Shown: piece by piece, positions 37,169-49,389 of the stretch
How positions within the stretch are numbered: the stretch's first letter is position 1
Layout: every line of letters starts with the position of its first letter
Notes under the pieces: model-generated
Database searches by the model: none
What the model was told of the DNA's origin: nothing
Seen by the model: only the letters and a program-made list of their open reading frames with translations
Translations under genes and position numbers: made by a program
Source of the DNA: Caulobacter segnis
Lineage (GTDB): Bacteria; Pseudomonadota; Alphaproteobacteria; Caulobacterales; Caulobacteraceae
NCBI RefSeq assembly: GCF_019931575.1
Contig: NZ_CP082923.1
Coordinates: 1,302,001 to 1,366,000 of the forward strand
DNA: 64,000 nucleotides
Direction: 5' to 3'

Positions 37169-38773
37169 CTAGCCCCAGCTGTCCGACGCCCCGGCCCGCC
37201 GCGCCACGGCCTTGATCGGAGCGCTGGGGCGCAGGGCCGGCATCGGCTTGTCGGCCGGCTTGCCGTAGAGCCAGCCTTGAGCGAAGTCGACGCCCGCCTG
37301 GCGGACGATGTCCTCGACCTCGATGGTCTCGACCATCTCGGCCACGGTGCGGATCTTCAGGTCGCGGCACAGCTCGACCAGGCGTCGCACCAGCGCCCCG
37401 TCGCGGCTGTTGTCGGCCAGCTCGCGGACGTAGCGGCCGTCGATCTTCACGATGTCCAGGGAAAGCTGCTGCAGGTAGGCGAACGAGGACGAGCCCGCCC
37501 CGAAGTCATCCAGGCAGACCAGCGAGCCCATGCCCCGCAGGCTCTGGATGTGCTGGTTGGCGACGGCCAGATTGTCGACCGCGCAGGTCTCGGTGAGCTC
37601 GAAGATCAGCCGGCCCTTGGCCTCGTCGTACTTTGCCAGCAGGCGGCCGACGTGGTCGACGAAGGTCTCGTTGCCGATCGTCCGGCCCGAGATGTTCACC
37701 GCCAGCCGCAGCTTCCTTTCGTGATCGTTGGCCAGCTTCTTGACGACCTGCTCGACGACTGCGTGGTCGAGCTCCTCGATCAGATCGAATTCCTCGGCCA
37801 TGCGGATCATGGCGAACGGGCTGCTGCCGTCCTCGAAACGGATCAGGGCCTCGTGGTGGTGCGCCAGGCCCGTGGCCAGCGAGACCACCGGCTGGAACGC
37901 CAGGTTGAAGCGGCGCTGGCTGACGGCCAGGCCCAGGGCGCCGGCGCGGGCCAGGGTGCGCTTCACCGATCGGTTCATCGCCTCGGCCAGCGTCGTCGGC
38001 GCGGCGTCCTTCAGGCCCTCGCGCAGGAAATCGTCGAGGGCGTAGCGCAGGGCCCGCATGGCGCGGGCGCCGCCGCCGGCCTCCACCGGCACGACGTGGG
38101 CGTTGACGTCGGCGCTGACCATCTTGGTCAGGCGCTTGACCATGTTCTCGGGCCGGTCGTCGCGCTGGCGCAGCAGGGCGAAGCGTTCCGGCGACAGGCG
38201 GGTTGCGGCCGAGCCGCCGTGCGACTCGGCGCGAACGGCGCTGGCGACGCGGACGTCCAGGGCGGCGACCTCGTTGGGCGCCAGGCTCTCGCGCAGGGCG
38301 CCCAGGCCCGCGAACTCGACCATGGCCAGTTCCAGTTCCAGGCCGGTGACGCGGGCGGCCTCGAACAGGCCCTGGGCGATGTCGTCGAACGACTCGCGCG
38401 GCTGCAGGCTGTCGGCGGTCAGCGGCGGGCCGGCGGACTGGGCGGCGGTGGCGGCGCACGAGACGCGGCCTTCGTTCTCCGGCAGGGCGCGCAGGATGAC
38501 GCGGACGCAGCGCTCCTCCTCCCCGTCAAGGCGCAGCACAACGGGGCCGCGCCGCGCGCCGTCGTCGGCGCAGCTCAGCATGGCGTCCATCAGCGGACGG
38601 TCGTCGGGATGGAAGAGCTCGCTCCAGGCCTGGCCCATCAAACCGACTTCGGACTTGCCCATGACCTTCTGCGCGGCGCCCAGCGCCAAGCGCACGCGGC
38701 CGCTCTGCAGCTCCACGAGAAGATCGGCGCTGGCGAAGGCCAGGCCTAGAAGGCGACGCGGATCGATCGACAA
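37169..38773 (-). CDS. EAL-domain c-di-GMP phosphodiesterase with PAS-like N-terminus
   Basis: 534 residues, cytoplasmic. The N-terminal ~110 residues look PAS-like ([37 protein letters not shown]). Residues ~140-260 form a degenerate GGDEF-like region with no GGDEF motif. The C-terminal EAL domain has [53 protein letters not shown] and QGWLYGKP, so the Mg-binding and catalytic residues appear present and it should hydrolyse c-di-GMP. Divergent from recA. Confidence 0.88.
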   Translation of the reverse strand: MSIDPRRLLGLAFASADLLVELQSGRVRLALGAAQKVMGKSEVGLMGQAWSELFHPDDRPLMDAMLSCADDGARRGPVVLRLDGEEERCVRVILRALPENEGRVSCAATAAQSAGPPLTADSLQPRESFDDIAQGLFEAARVTGLELELAMVEFAGLGALRESLAPNEVAALDVRVASAVRAESHGGSAATRLSPERFALLRQRDDRPENMVKRLTKMVSADVNAHVVPVEAGGGARAMRALRYALDDFLREGLKDAAPTTLAEAMNRSVKRTLARAGALGLAVSQRRFNLAFQPVVSLATGLAHHHEALIRFEDGSSPFAMIRMAEEFDLIEELDHAVVEQVVKKLANDHERKLRLAVNISGRTIGNETFVDHVGRLLAKYDEAKGRLIFELTETCAVDNLAVANQHIQSLRGMGSLVCLDDFGAGSSSFAYLQQLSLDIVKIDGRYVRELADNSRDGALVRRLVELCRDLKIRTVAEMVETIEVEDIVRQAGVDFAQGWLYGKPADKPMPALRPSAPIKAVARRAGASDSWG

Positions 38774-38914
38774 GACGCAATCCTCCCAGATGCGCCGAAG
38801 CTTGCATGATGGGGCTTAAGGAGCTGTTGCGGTCGCGGACCGGGGCGTCCCTCGTATCCAGCTTCGTCGCGCGACATTCTGGCCTACGACAGAAACGGAC
38901 GTTTCTATGGTGGA

Positions 38915-38929
38915 GAACATCTTGCGAAC
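38915..38929 (+). promoter_or_regulatory. LexA operator (SOS box) of recA
   Basis: GAAC-N7-GAAC (GAACATCTTGCGAAC), the exact alphaproteobacterial LexA direct-repeat operator (GTTC-N7-GTTC read on the other strand). A further GAAC follows at 38933-38936. It lies 108 bases before the recA start and predicts DNA-damage induction. Confidence 0.92.
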
Positions 38930-39036
38930 ATGGAACAAAGTGTGTACGCCTTAAACATGTTCCACAGGTCGTTGGGACGCGGCGCTGGAAGCGCCGATCG
39001 GGCGACCGGAATCATGGGATAGAGGGCGGACCAACA

Positions 39037-40107
39037 ATGACCAGTCAGGCGGCTTTGAAACTCGTGGGCAAGGAAGAAGGCGACAAGCAACGCGCGCTAG
39101 AGGCGGCTCTCGCCCAGATTGACCGCGCGTTCGGCAAGGGCTCGGTGATGAAGCTGGGCGAAAAGGGCAAGGTCGAGATGGAGTCCGTCTCCACCGGCTC
39201 GCTCGGCCTGGACATCGCCCTGGGCATCGGCGGCCTGCCCAAGGGCCGGATCATCGAGGTCTACGGCCCGGAAAGCTCGGGCAAGACCACCCTGGCCCTG
39301 CACGTGGTGGCCGAGGTCCAGAAGGCCGGCGGCACCGCCGCCTTCGTCGACGCCGAGCACGCGCTCGATCCGTCTTACGCGCACAAGCTGGGCGTCAATC
39401 TCGACAGCCTGCTGGTGTCGCAGCCCGACAACGGCGAACAGGCCCTGGAGATCACCGACACCCTGGTGCGCTCGGGCGCTGTCGACATCGTCGTGATCGA
39501 CTCCGTCGCGGCCCTGACGCCGAAGGCCGAGATCGAAGGCGAGATGGGCGACAGCCTGCCGGGCCTGCAGGCCCGTCTGATGAGCCAGGCGCTGCGCAAG
39601 CTGACCGCCTCGATCAACAAGGCCAACACCATCGTCATCTTCATCAACCAGATCCGTCACAAGATCGGGGTGATGTACGGCAGCCCGGAAACGACCACGG
39701 GCGGCAACGCGCTGAAGTTCTACGCCTCGGTGCGCCTGGACATCCGCCGCACCGGTTCGGTGAAGGTCCGTGACGAGATCATCGGCAACAACGTCCGCGT
39801 GAAGGTGGTCAAGAACAAGGTGGCCCCGCCGTTCCGCGAGGTCGAGTTCGACATCATGTACGGCGAGGGCATCTCCAAGCTGGGCGAAGTCATCGACCTG
39901 GGCGTCAAGGCCGGGATCATCGACAAGGCCGGCTCGTGGTTCTCGTACGGCAGCCAGCGCATCGGTCAGGGCCGCGACAATGTCCGCGAGTTCCTGAAGA
40001 CCAATCCCGACGTCGCCGCCGACATCGAAAACGCCGTCCGCAAGTCGTCGCAGAAGATCGAGGAAGAGCTCCTGGTCGGCGGCCCCGAGGACGGCGAGGA
40101 AGAATAG
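39037..40107 (+). CDS. recA: recombinase A
   Basis: 356 residues. RecA forms filaments on single-stranded DNA, drives homologous recombination and triggers LexA cleavage. Walker A is GPESSGKTT (residues 77-85); [20 protein letters not shown], the L1/L2 DNA-binding region ([38 protein letters not shown]) and the acidic C-terminus (GGPEDGEEE) are typical. ATG 39037 sits in a promoter region with a LexA box. The frame opens upstream of 39037 but that part is non-coding leader. Confidence 0.98.
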   Translation: MTSQAALKLVGKEEGDKQRALEAALAQIDRAFGKGSVMKLGEKGKVEMESVSTGSLGLDIALGIGGLPKGRIIEVYGPESSGKTTLALHVVAEVQKAGGTAAFVDAEHALDPSYAHKLGVNLDSLLVSQPDNGEQALEITDTLVRSGAVDIVVIDSVAALTPKAEIEGEMGDSLPGLQARLMSQALRKLTASINKANTIVIFINQIRHKIGVMYGSPETTTGGNALKFYASVRLDIRRTGSVKVRDEIIGNNVRVKVVKNKVAPPFREVEFDIMYGEGISKLGEVIDLGVKAGIIDKAGSWFSYGSQRIGQGRDNVREFLKTNPDVAADIENAVRKSSQKIEEELLVGGPEDGEEE

Positions 40108-40484
40108 TCTTCCCACGAAGGTTTCGCGGCCCTCGCCCGACCCCGGGCGTCCCCGCCTTCAACACGCCCGCGGCCGGACCGCCGCGAGGGCCGCGATTTC
40201 AGGCCGCCTGGACCCCATGCCAGGCGGCCTATTTCTTGTTCAGGGCTTTCCTCCCGAGGCGGGCGGCGAACTTTCCAGGAAGGGGCGCGGCCGGCGGAGA
40301 GGGCGATAGGCAGCCTCGCCGCGCGCATCGAGGATGCCGCTGACCCAGGGCGGGCGCGCCTCCAACCTGGCCCTTTTCCGCCCCATCCCGGGTCCCCATC
40401 TCCGAGTCGGTTTCCCCTTCGCGAAAAACCGCGCTATGAGCGCCCGACTCCGGCCGCTCGCCGGCGCCTAGACTTGAGACTCTC
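40108..40484 (+). other. recA-alaS intergenic region with structured RNA
   Basis: 377 gene-free bases. The first part (40124-40230) holds a nested set of inverted repeats: a 13-bp perfect outer stem (40124-40136 with 40184-40196), inside it a 7-bp stem (40144-40150 with 40164-40170), and then a separate terminator hairpin. The rest, up to alaS, is mostly GC-rich with a CGGTTT/AAACCG inverted repeat around 40408-40431; it should contain the alaS promoter, but no clear -35/-10 pair was identified. Confidence 0.6.
40201..40240 (+). terminator. intrinsic terminator of recA
   Basis: An 11-bp perfect stem (AGGCCGCCTGG 40201-40211 with 40220-40230) and an 8-base loop, followed by ATTTCTTGTT. It comes directly after the large inverted repeat described for the intergenic region. 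Confidence 0.8.
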
Positions 40485-43127
<2,643 letters not shown>

Positions 43128-43155
43128 TCGCGAGCGCTCGCTGACGAGGAGACGA

Positions 43156-43182
43156 GGGGGCGCCGCGAGGCGTCCCCTTTTT
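43156..43182 (+). terminator. intrinsic terminator of alaS
   Basis: A 9-bp stem (43156-43164 with 43169-43177, one G-U pair) closed by a GCGA tetraloop and followed by five T (43178-43182), 28 bases after the alaS stop. Confidence 0.93.
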
Positions 43183-43254
43183 CGTGTCCGCTTGACGGCG
43201 TCGCGGCTTCCGGCTCAACTGAATTACGAATGTAGTTCTGATGTGGAGGGGCGT

Positions 43255-43788
43255 ATGTCGCGGAGAGCTAGAGAATCCTCGCGAGGCGCGCTGATGGCCG
43301 CCGGGCTGCTGCTGGCGCTGGCGGCTTGCGACCAGAGGGCCGAGACGGCCCAGACCCCAGGGCACTTCACGCCGCCCGCGCTGTGGCGGGTGGAGGTCGT
43401 CGAGGATTCCGGCGGCCAGACGGGCGTGGTGCAGGTCTGCGCCAATTCCGAACTGATCGGTTCGTTCACGCGGGTCGAGCCGAAGGTGAACGGTCTGCCG
43501 TGCGAGCCCTATGGCAAGGTCGCCAAGGACGACGCCGTCGAGCACATCGAGCGCTGCCAGGCCGGTGGCATGCGCTACGGCCTCTATGTGACGCGGACAC
43601 GGAAGGCGCCCGACGACTTCACGGTCCGGTTCGCCTTGCAGCCATTGCAGGCCGCCGGCGGCAAGGTGGTCCAGGCCCGTCGCTATCAGCGGATCGGCGC
43701 CTGTCCGGCGGGCTGGAAGGCTGGCGACCAGGGCAAGCCCGGCGGTCCGCCGACCTCCAGCCTGCTGACCGGGCAGGGGCCGGGTTGA
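43255..43788 (+). CDS. lipoprotein, possibly DUF3617-like
   Basis: 177 residues from ATG 43255 with GGAGG upstream. Signal peptide with a lipobox (GLLLALAAC), so lipid-anchored. The mature part has PPALWRVEVVEDSGGQTGVV, three further cysteines (VCANSEL, LPCEPYG, ERCQAGG) and a final ACPAGW, recalling DUF3617 proteins (W-x-V strand plus conserved Cys). Function unknown. It follows alaS but is separated from it by a terminator. Confidence 0.7.
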   Translation: MSRRARESSRGALMAAGLLLALAACDQRAETAQTPGHFTPPALWRVEVVEDSGGQTGVVQVCANSELIGSFTRVEPKVNGLPCEPYGKVAKDDAVEHIERCQAGGMRYGLYVTRTRKAPDDFTVRFALQPLQAAGGKVVQARRYQRIGACPAGWKAGDQGKPGGPPTSSLLTGQGPG

Positions 43789-43809
43789 TCCGTCGGGTCT
43801 GCAGACGCG

Positions 43810-44187
43810 TCAGCTCTTCCGGAACGCCGACAGCTTGTTGCCGTCCGGATCGCGGACATAGGCCAGGTAGTAGCCCTCGCCATAGGCCGGACGCGGACCG
43901 GGCGGCCCGGCGCAGGCGCCGCCGTGGGCCATGGCCGCGGCGTGGAAGGCGTCGACCTGGGCTTCCGTCTCGGCCTTCAGCCCGACCATGATGCCGTTAC
44001 CGGCCTTGGCGGGCAGGCCATTCTCGGGGCTGCAGACCATCACGGTGGCATGCTCGGGATCGGGGCCGTAGCCGATCCAATCGCCTTGCCGCCACAGGCG
44101 CTGGCTGCCCAGCGCGCCCAGCACCGCGTCGTAGAAGGCGCCGGCGCGATCGAGGTCGCTGGCGCCGATGGTGATGTAGCTGATCAT
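43810..44187 (-). CDS. VOC (glyoxalase/bleomycin resistance) family protein
   Basis: 125 residues; ATG 44187 has an AGGAGGAG site. The VOC pattern is clear: MISYITIGASDLDRAGAFYD, then GNGIMVGLKAETEAQVDAFH and the end YYLAYVRDPDGNKLSAFRKS. The metal-ligand positions expected of active VOC enzymes (His near the start, Glu near the end) are not obvious, as the first-strand His is Thr (YITIG), so it may bind a small molecule without catalysis. Neighbours give no clue to the ligand. Confidence 0.85.
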   Translation of the reverse strand: MISYITIGASDLDRAGAFYDAVLGALGSQRLWRQGDWIGYGPDPEHATVMVCSPENGLPAKAGNGIMVGLKAETEAQVDAFHAAAMAHGGACAGPPGPRPAYGEGYYLAYVRDPDGNKLSAFRKS

Positions 44188-44256
44188 GGCGTCTCCTCCT
44201 GACGCCATCCTAGGTCGGGCCGCTGACGATCCGTGTCAGCAGCCCGCCAGGTTCCG

Positions 44257-45549
44257 TCAGGCGGCGCGGACCTTGCGCGCCACCCGCGCCTTGCGCTTCT
44301 TCCACCAGATCACCACGCCGGTGACGCTGAGCGCGGCGACGACCAGGCCAGTGAACGAGATCAGGATCCGCCCCGGCAGACCCAGGATCCGGCCCGAGTG
44401 CAGGGGGAACTGGGCCTGGACGAAGATGTCGGCGGCGGTGCCGACCCAGGGTAAGCGTTCGCCCGCCGGCAGGCCGGTCGTGCTGTCGTAGTAGAGATAG
44501 GGCGTGCCGACGCCGGCCGCGCCGTGGTCGCCGCCCGGCTGGTGGAAGGTGACGCCATAGACGCCATAGCCGGGCGCGTAGAAGGCGCCGCCGACAGGAT
44601 CGGTCCAGCCGCGCTTCCTGGCCTCGATCTTGGCGGTCTCGATGACCTCGGCATAGGTCTTCTTGGCGATGATCGGCTGGTCCAGCGGCGCGGGCGCGCG
44701 CAGTTCGAACGGGCCGGGCGTGGTCTTGGAGACCTTGGACAGCACCGGATAGAAGACCTCGGTGTAGAGGTTCAGCGAGAAGGCCGTGAAGGCGACGGTG
44801 AGCAGCACGCCCCACAGCCACAGGCTGAAGGCGCGGTGGATGTCGAAATTGATCCGGTAGGCGCTGGCCTTGGTCTTGATCTGCCAGGCCGGCTTCCAGC
44901 GGCTGAGGAAGCTCTTGCCGCCTTTGGCCGAGGCGCGCGAGGGCAGGGTCAGATAGACGCCGGCGAAGCAGTCGATCGTCCAGAGCACGGCGATCACGCC
45001 CATCAGCCAGACGCCCCAGCGGTCGACGCCCCACATGGCCGGAATGTGCAGGCTGTAGTGCAGCACATAGAGGAACGACACGAAGGTCTCGCTCGTGATC
45101 GGCCAGGCCGCCCCCCATTCGCGCCGGCCCAGCTCCTCGCCTGTCGCCGGGTCGATGAAGACCTGGTTGTAGCCGGGCGTGAACAACTTGCCCGTGGCGG
45201 GGTTCTGCTTGGGATAGACCCCGAAAGCGTAGGCCTCGCCCGGCTCGGGCGCCAGGGGGACGAAGGTGACCTGGACGCGCGGGTCGCGCGCCTCGACGGC
45301 CTTGGCCAGTTCCAGCGGCGCCTTGGCGGGCCCCTCGGCGCGGGCGTGCATCAAGTGCGGGTTGAGGATGTCGTCCAGCTCGTGATCCCACGAGATGACC
45401 GCGCCGGTGACGCCCGAGATGAACAGGAACCCGGCCATGACGAGACCGACCCAGCGGTGCCAGAAGCCGATGATCGGGCGCACCGGCGGCAGCCGGAACG
45501 TCCGGTTCTCGGTCTTTCGGGCGACGGCGGGGGGCGTGCGGGCGTCCAT
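44257..45549 (-). CDS. PepSY-associated membrane protein (iron reductase-like)
   Basis: 430 residues from ATG 45549. Four membrane helices: WVGLVMAGFLFISGVTGAVI, WLMGVIAVLWTIDCFAGVYL, LWLWGVLLTVAFTAFSLNLY and a C-terminal ISFTGLVVAALSVTGVVIWW, flanking PepSY-like periplasmic loops (PRVQVTFVPLAPEPGEAYAF). Conserved His at helix starts (GFWHRW, LHYSLHIP, IHRAFSLW) could bind heme. These PepSY-TM proteins accompany siderophore receptors and are thought to reduce or release iron. It begins eight bases after the receptor's stop: one operon. Confidence 0.88.
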   Translation of the reverse strand: MDARTPPAVARKTENRTFRLPPVRPIIGFWHRWVGLVMAGFLFISGVTGAVISWDHELDDILNPHLMHARAEGPAKAPLELAKAVEARDPRVQVTFVPLAPEPGEAYAFGVYPKQNPATGKLFTPGYNQVFIDPATGEELGRREWGAAWPITSETFVSFLYVLHYSLHIPAMWGVDRWGVWLMGVIAVLWTIDCFAGVYLTLPSRASAKGGKSFLSRWKPAWQIKTKASAYRINFDIHRAFSLWLWGVLLTVAFTAFSLNLYTEVFYPVLSKVSKTTPGPFELRAPAPLDQPIIAKKTYAEVIETAKIEARKRGWTDPVGGAFYAPGYGVYGVTFHQPGGDHGAAGVGTPYLYYDSTTGLPAGERLPWVGTAADIFVQAQFPLHSGRILGLPGRILISFTGLVVAALSVTGVVIWWKKRKARVARKVRAA

Positions 45550-45557
45550 GGTGGATC

Positions 45558-47663
45558 CTAGAAGGCGTAGTCCAGGCGCAGGGACACGCTGCGCGGGGCG
45601 GCGTAGTACGACTGGTTCCACATCAGGCTGGTGAGGTAGGTCTTGTCGGTGGCGTTCTTGACGTTGACCGTGGCGCGCACCTTCTCGGTCACGTCGACGC
45701 CGGCCATCAGGTCCAGGACGCCATAGGCCTTCTGGGTGATGGGGACGATGTCCGCGCCCTCGATGTCGTCCTGCCAGCGGAACTGCGCGCCCAGCGTCAG
45801 GTTGCGCGCCGCCGGGATGGTGTAGGTGGTCGAGGCCTTCAGCGTCTTGCGTGGGGTGTAGAGGCGGGTCTTGTTCCCGTCGGCGTCCTCGATCTTCAGG
45901 TCGGTCCAACCCAGGCTGACGCGCCACTGGTCGTTGATCGCGCCGACCGCTTCCAGCTCGTAGCCCTTGGCCTTGGTGTCGACGCCCACATAGTAGCTCT
46001 TGCCGTCGTCGAAGGTCCCGGCGAACTCGGCGAGACTGTCCTGGCGGGAGGCGAAGACCGCGCCGGTCAGGTAGAGGCGCTTGTCGAACCATTCGCTCTT
46101 GAAGCCGGCCTCGTAGCTCTTGCCGTGGGCGGCCGCGAGGGTCTTGTGGTTCACGTCCACTTCGGACTGCGGATTGAAGATGTCGGTGTAGTTCGCATAC
46201 AGCGACACGTTCTGGGTCAGGTCGTAGACCACGCCGGCATAGGGGCTGACCTTGTCCTCGTCACGCGGCGTGTCGACCCCGTACGAGAAGCCCTTGGACT
46301 TCAGCTTCAGGGCGTTGAAGCCGGCCACGACCTTCAGCCTGTCGCTGACGTTCAGGTGAGTGGCGGCGTAGAAGCGGGTCAGGCGGTCCTGCTGGTCCGA
46401 GGCCAGATAGGCGCCCGGGAAGGTCGGCTCGGCCGGCTGGATGTGATCCCAGTCGGTCACCGGCCCGTAGACGATCGTGTCGCTCGAGAAGTCTTCGTAC
46501 TCGTGGCCGTGAGCGCGCGAGGTCTGGCCGCCGATCACCAGCTGGTGCTCGCGGCCGAACAGCTTGAACGGGCCCGAGGCGTAGGCGTCGAGGATGTAGC
46601 TCTCGTAGATCGACGGATAGACGCCGGCCATGCCGTAGACGCCCAGGCCCGTGGCCTTGTCGGGCGCACCGTAGGCGTAGAGCAGCTTGGCGTTCTCCTC
46701 GAAGCGCTTGTAGGTGCCGATCGTCTTCAGCTGCCAGCCGTTGTCGAAGCGCCAGGCCAGTTCGCCGAAGGCGCTCTGGTCCTTGACGTTCCAATGCGTC
46801 CAGTCGGCCGAGGTCGAGGCCGAGCGCGGATAGTCGATGCGCGTGCCGTCGCTGTAGACCAGGGGCAGGGCGCCCCAGTTGTTGCCCCGGGCGCGGTTGT
46901 CCTGCATCGACCAGCCGACGGTGGCGGTCAGCTTCGGCGTGGCGTCCCAGGCCAGCAGGGCGCCATAGACGTTCCGGTTGACGCCGTAGTGGTCGAGATA
47001 GCTGTCGGCGTCCTCGTTGGCGTAGATCAGGCGTCCCGCCAGCGTCCCCGAGGCGTTCAGCGGGCCCGAGACGTCGGCCTCCAGACGGTAGTCGTTCCAG
47101 GAGCCATACTGCAGGGCTGCCGAGGCCTGGAATTCGTGGGTCGGACGCTTGCGGACGTAGTTGATCGTCGCCGACGGGTTGCCGGTGCCGGTCATCATAC
47201 TGTTGGCGCCGCGCACGGCCTCCACGCGCTCGAACAGCACGGTGTCGAGCGAGCCGAACTGGATGCCCCAGATCAGCGGCAGACCGACGCCGTCGACCTG
47301 GAAGTTGGTGATGTCGAAGCCGCGCGAGTTGTAATAGGTGCGGTCGGTCTCGACCTTCTCGACATTGATGCCCGTGACCTGCGCCAGCAGCTGGTTCACG
47401 TCGGTCAGGGCGAAGTCCTTGATCCGGTCCTGGTTGATGATGCTGACCGACTGCGGGGTCTCGCGCAGGCTCATGTCCAGGCCGGTCACCGCCGAGGTGC
47501 GCGTGCGCGCCCCGGTGATCAGCACGCCTTCCACCTGGTTGCTGTCCGCGGCGTCCGCGCCGGTCTCGGCCGCCCCGTTCTCCGTTGCGCAGGCGATGTC
47601 GGAGACGCTGGCGCCGGCCAGCGCGACGCCAGCAAGCAGAAGGGCGCGGAAGGACGGGGACAT
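45558..47663 (-). CDS. TonB-dependent siderophore receptor
   Basis: 701 residues from ATG 47663. Signal peptide (MSPSFRALLLAGVALAGASV, a cysteine and CATEN cleavage region), a TonB-box-like EGVLITGARTRTS, the plug (DMSLRETPQSVSIINQDRIK, RVEAVRGANSMMTGTGNPSA) and the barrel ending in SVSLRLDYAF. The RETPQSVSV-like and GNPSATINYVRKRPT motifs are those of ferric-siderophore receptors of the FhuE/FpvA class. A Fur-like box precedes the start. Operon partner: the PepSY protein downstream. Confidence 0.93.
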   Translation of the reverse strand: MSPSFRALLLAGVALAGASVSDIACATENGAAETGADAADSNQVEGVLITGARTRTSAVTGLDMSLRETPQSVSIINQDRIKDFALTDVNQLLAQVTGINVEKVETDRTYYNSRGFDITNFQVDGVGLPLIWGIQFGSLDTVLFERVEAVRGANSMMTGTGNPSATINYVRKRPTHEFQASAALQYGSWNDYRLEADVSGPLNASGTLAGRLIYANEDADSYLDHYGVNRNVYGALLAWDATPKLTATVGWSMQDNRARGNNWGALPLVYSDGTRIDYPRSASTSADWTHWNVKDQSAFGELAWRFDNGWQLKTIGTYKRFEENAKLLYAYGAPDKATGLGVYGMAGVYPSIYESYILDAYASGPFKLFGREHQLVIGGQTSRAHGHEYEDFSSDTIVYGPVTDWDHIQPAEPTFPGAYLASDQQDRLTRFYAATHLNVSDRLKVVAGFNALKLKSKGFSYGVDTPRDEDKVSPYAGVVYDLTQNVSLYANYTDIFNPQSEVDVNHKTLAAAHGKSYEAGFKSEWFDKRLYLTGAVFASRQDSLAEFAGTFDDGKSYYVGVDTKAKGYELEAVGAINDQWRVSLGWTDLKIEDADGNKTRLYTPRKTLKASTTYTIPAARNLTLGAQFRWQDDIEGADIVPITQKAYGVLDLMAGVDVTEKVRATVNVKNATDKTYLTSLMWNQSYYAAPRSVSLRLDYAF

Positions 47664-47676
47664 GCCTTTGCCTCTA

Positions 47677-47697
47677 TGCGAACGATAATGACTCGCA
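47677..47697 (-). promoter_or_regulatory. Fur-like operator upstream of the siderophore receptor
   Basis: Read on the minus strand: TGCGAGTCATTATCGTTCGCA. The ends TGCGA/TCGCA are inverted and the core CATTATCG resembles half of the Fur consensus (GATAATGATAATCATTATC). It lies 14 bases upstream of the receptor start, where Fur repression would be expected. Confidence 0.7.
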
Positions 47698-47749
47698 AGT
47701 GCAATATCGGCCAGGGGTAGCGGTGTCAAACACGCACAGGGCGTTCAGC

Positions 47750-48700
47750 TCAATTTAAAGGATGTCCCGCCTTCAGCAGAAGGGCGACCAGGGCCAGGGT
47801 CGCCAGGGACAGCGCCGTGGTCAGGGCTACGGTGCGCGCCGCGCCTCGGGCGAAGACGCCATAGGCCCGGGTCTGGATGAAGACGTTTACCGCCGTCGGG
47901 GCGGCGGCCAGCAGTGTCGCGCCGGCGCGGAAGGCGGGCGGGGCGGGCGTCAGGCCGATGGCCAGCCAGGCTAGCAAGGGAAAGGCGACCAGCTTGGCTA
48001 GCGCGGCCAGGGTGACGGGGCCCCATGACGGCGCGGTTTCATCCTCGGTTTCCCTCAAGCCCAGAGCCGCGCCCAGGGCGACCAGGCCCACGGGACTGCC
48101 CGAGGCGGCGGCCATGCCGACCGCGCGGTCCAGGGGTTGGGGCAGGGCGATGTCCAGCAGGGCCAGGGCGACGCCGGCCAGGGCGGCGGCCACGACTGGA
48201 TTGCGGAAGGCCTGGAGCGTCGAGCGCCAGATCGAGCGGCCCGCCGCCCAGCCCAGCAGGCCCACGCCCGTGGCGGCCATTACGACGAAATCGATGGCCA
48301 CGACGCCGGCGACCAGGCGGGCGGTCTCGGCCCCCAGGACCGCGCCCGTGATCGGCAGGGCCAGGAAGGCGCTGTTGCCGACCCCTGACGCCATGCCGGC
48401 TCCGGCCCGCTCGGCCCGGGTCCAGCCGAGCAGGCGGCCAGCCGCCGCCACCGAGGCCATGACGACGAGACCGGCTCCGGCATAGGCCGTCAGGCCCAGG
48501 ATCAGGTCGTGCCCGGGACGTCCCAGGCGCGACAGCGAATGGACCAGCAGCGCGGGAAAGCCGACCCAGTAGACATAGGCCGACAGGCCTTGCGTCATCC
48601 GCGCGTCCAGCAGGCGCAGTCGGCTCAGGGCCAGGCCCGCGGCGACCAGCAGGAAGAACGGCCAGACCCGCGCGACGATGTCGAGAACAAGGATAAGCAC
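47750..48700 (-). CDS. AEC-family transporter
   Basis: 316 residues, about ten hydrophobic helices. Matches the auxin-efflux-carrier (AEC) family: two halves of five helices, the first opening LVLDIVARVWPFFLLVAAGL and the second FRNPVVAAALAGVALALLDI, with the characteristic central GSPVGLVALGAALGL and final APTAVNVFIQTRAYG. Likely exports a small organic acid or amino acid derivative. GTG 48700 is used; the upstream site is weak. Confidence 0.85.
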   Translation of the reverse strand: MLILVLDIVARVWPFFLLVAAGLALSRLRLLDARMTQGLSAYVYWVGFPALLVHSLSRLGRPGHDLILGLTAYAGAGLVVMASVAAAGRLLGWTRAERAGAGMASGVGNSAFLALPITGAVLGAETARLVAGVVAIDFVVMAATGVGLLGWAAGRSIWRSTLQAFRNPVVAAALAGVALALLDIALPQPLDRAVGMAAASGSPVGLVALGAALGLRETEDETAPSWGPVTLAALAKLVAFPLLAWLAIGLTPAPPAFRAGATLLAAAPTAVNVFIQTRAYGVFARGAARTVALTTALSLATLALVALLLKAGHPLN

Positions 48701-48721
48701 GAAATCAAAGGCCCCTGGACG

Positions 48722-49300
48722 TCAGCCCCGCCGCTCGTCGGCCGGCAGGCGGATATGCACCAGCTTCCAGGTGAACAGCGCCCGGCGCTCGAACGTGAAG
48801 ACGGTGATCTTGCCGCCGCGGTCCGGGCGCTTGACCGCGATGCGCACGCGGTTCGGATCCCAGTAGACGATGCCGGGATAGGGACCCTTGACCGCGTCGG
48901 TGATCTGGCCGGTCAGCGAGCCCTCGCGCGACGAGGGCGGCGGCGCGGCGCCCGGCGCATAGCCGCGCGTCAGGGCCGAGACGCCGGCCACGGTCAGATA
49001 GCGGTCGACCTTGGGCTCGGGCGGGGCGATCGGCTCGATGGCCTTCTTGAAGACGCCCAGCGGATCGCGCCAGATCGACGGCGGCTCCGGCCTGTTGGCT
49101 GGGGCGTCGACGACCAGCTGGCCCGTGAGGCTGCGCCGGACGGCCGGGAAGTCGACCAGTTCGCCGATCGCCTGCACGTCCTCATACTGGGCCGCGGCCT
49201 TCAGGGCGCGGAAGGCGAACCAGGGCGCCATCGCGAAGGTGGCGGCGAAGACGAAGATCGCCAGAACGATCAGGTCCCAGATCCGCTTCTGCAGGGTCAT
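48722..49300 (-). CDS. DUF2939 membrane-anchored protein
   Basis: 192 residues; ATG 49300 has GGAGG upstream. An N-terminal membrane helix (IWDLIVLAIFVFAATFAMAP) then FRALKAAAQYEDVQAIGELVDFPAVRRSL, the hallmark of DUF2939, and a beta-rich C-terminus (GGKITVFTFERRALFTWKLV). Function unknown; predicted periplasmic. Possibly transcribed from the minus-strand promoter at ~49501-49530 with a terminator hairpin in its leader. Followed 21 bases later by the AEC gene. Confidence 0.8.
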   Translation of the reverse strand: MTLQKRIWDLIVLAIFVFAATFAMAPWFAFRALKAAAQYEDVQAIGELVDFPAVRRSLTGQLVVDAPANRPEPPSIWRDPLGVFKKAIEPIAPPEPKVDRYLTVAGVSALTRGYAPGAAPPPSSREGSLTGQITDAVKGPYPGIVYWDPNRVRIAVKRPDRGGKITVFTFERRALFTWKLVHIRLPADERRG

Positions 49301-49389
49301 GCGGCCTCCGAAAAGGTAAACGCGGATAGACCAGCTATCGCCTTTCGCCGCAAGGCTGCTGGCGCATCGGAGCGCTCGGATCGAGGTGT

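Noticed and set aside
44257..46092. The PepSY gene read as a 611-codon protein
   Set aside because: The extra 5' part overlaps the siderophore receptor in another frame; the ATG at 45549 gives the normal N-terminus.
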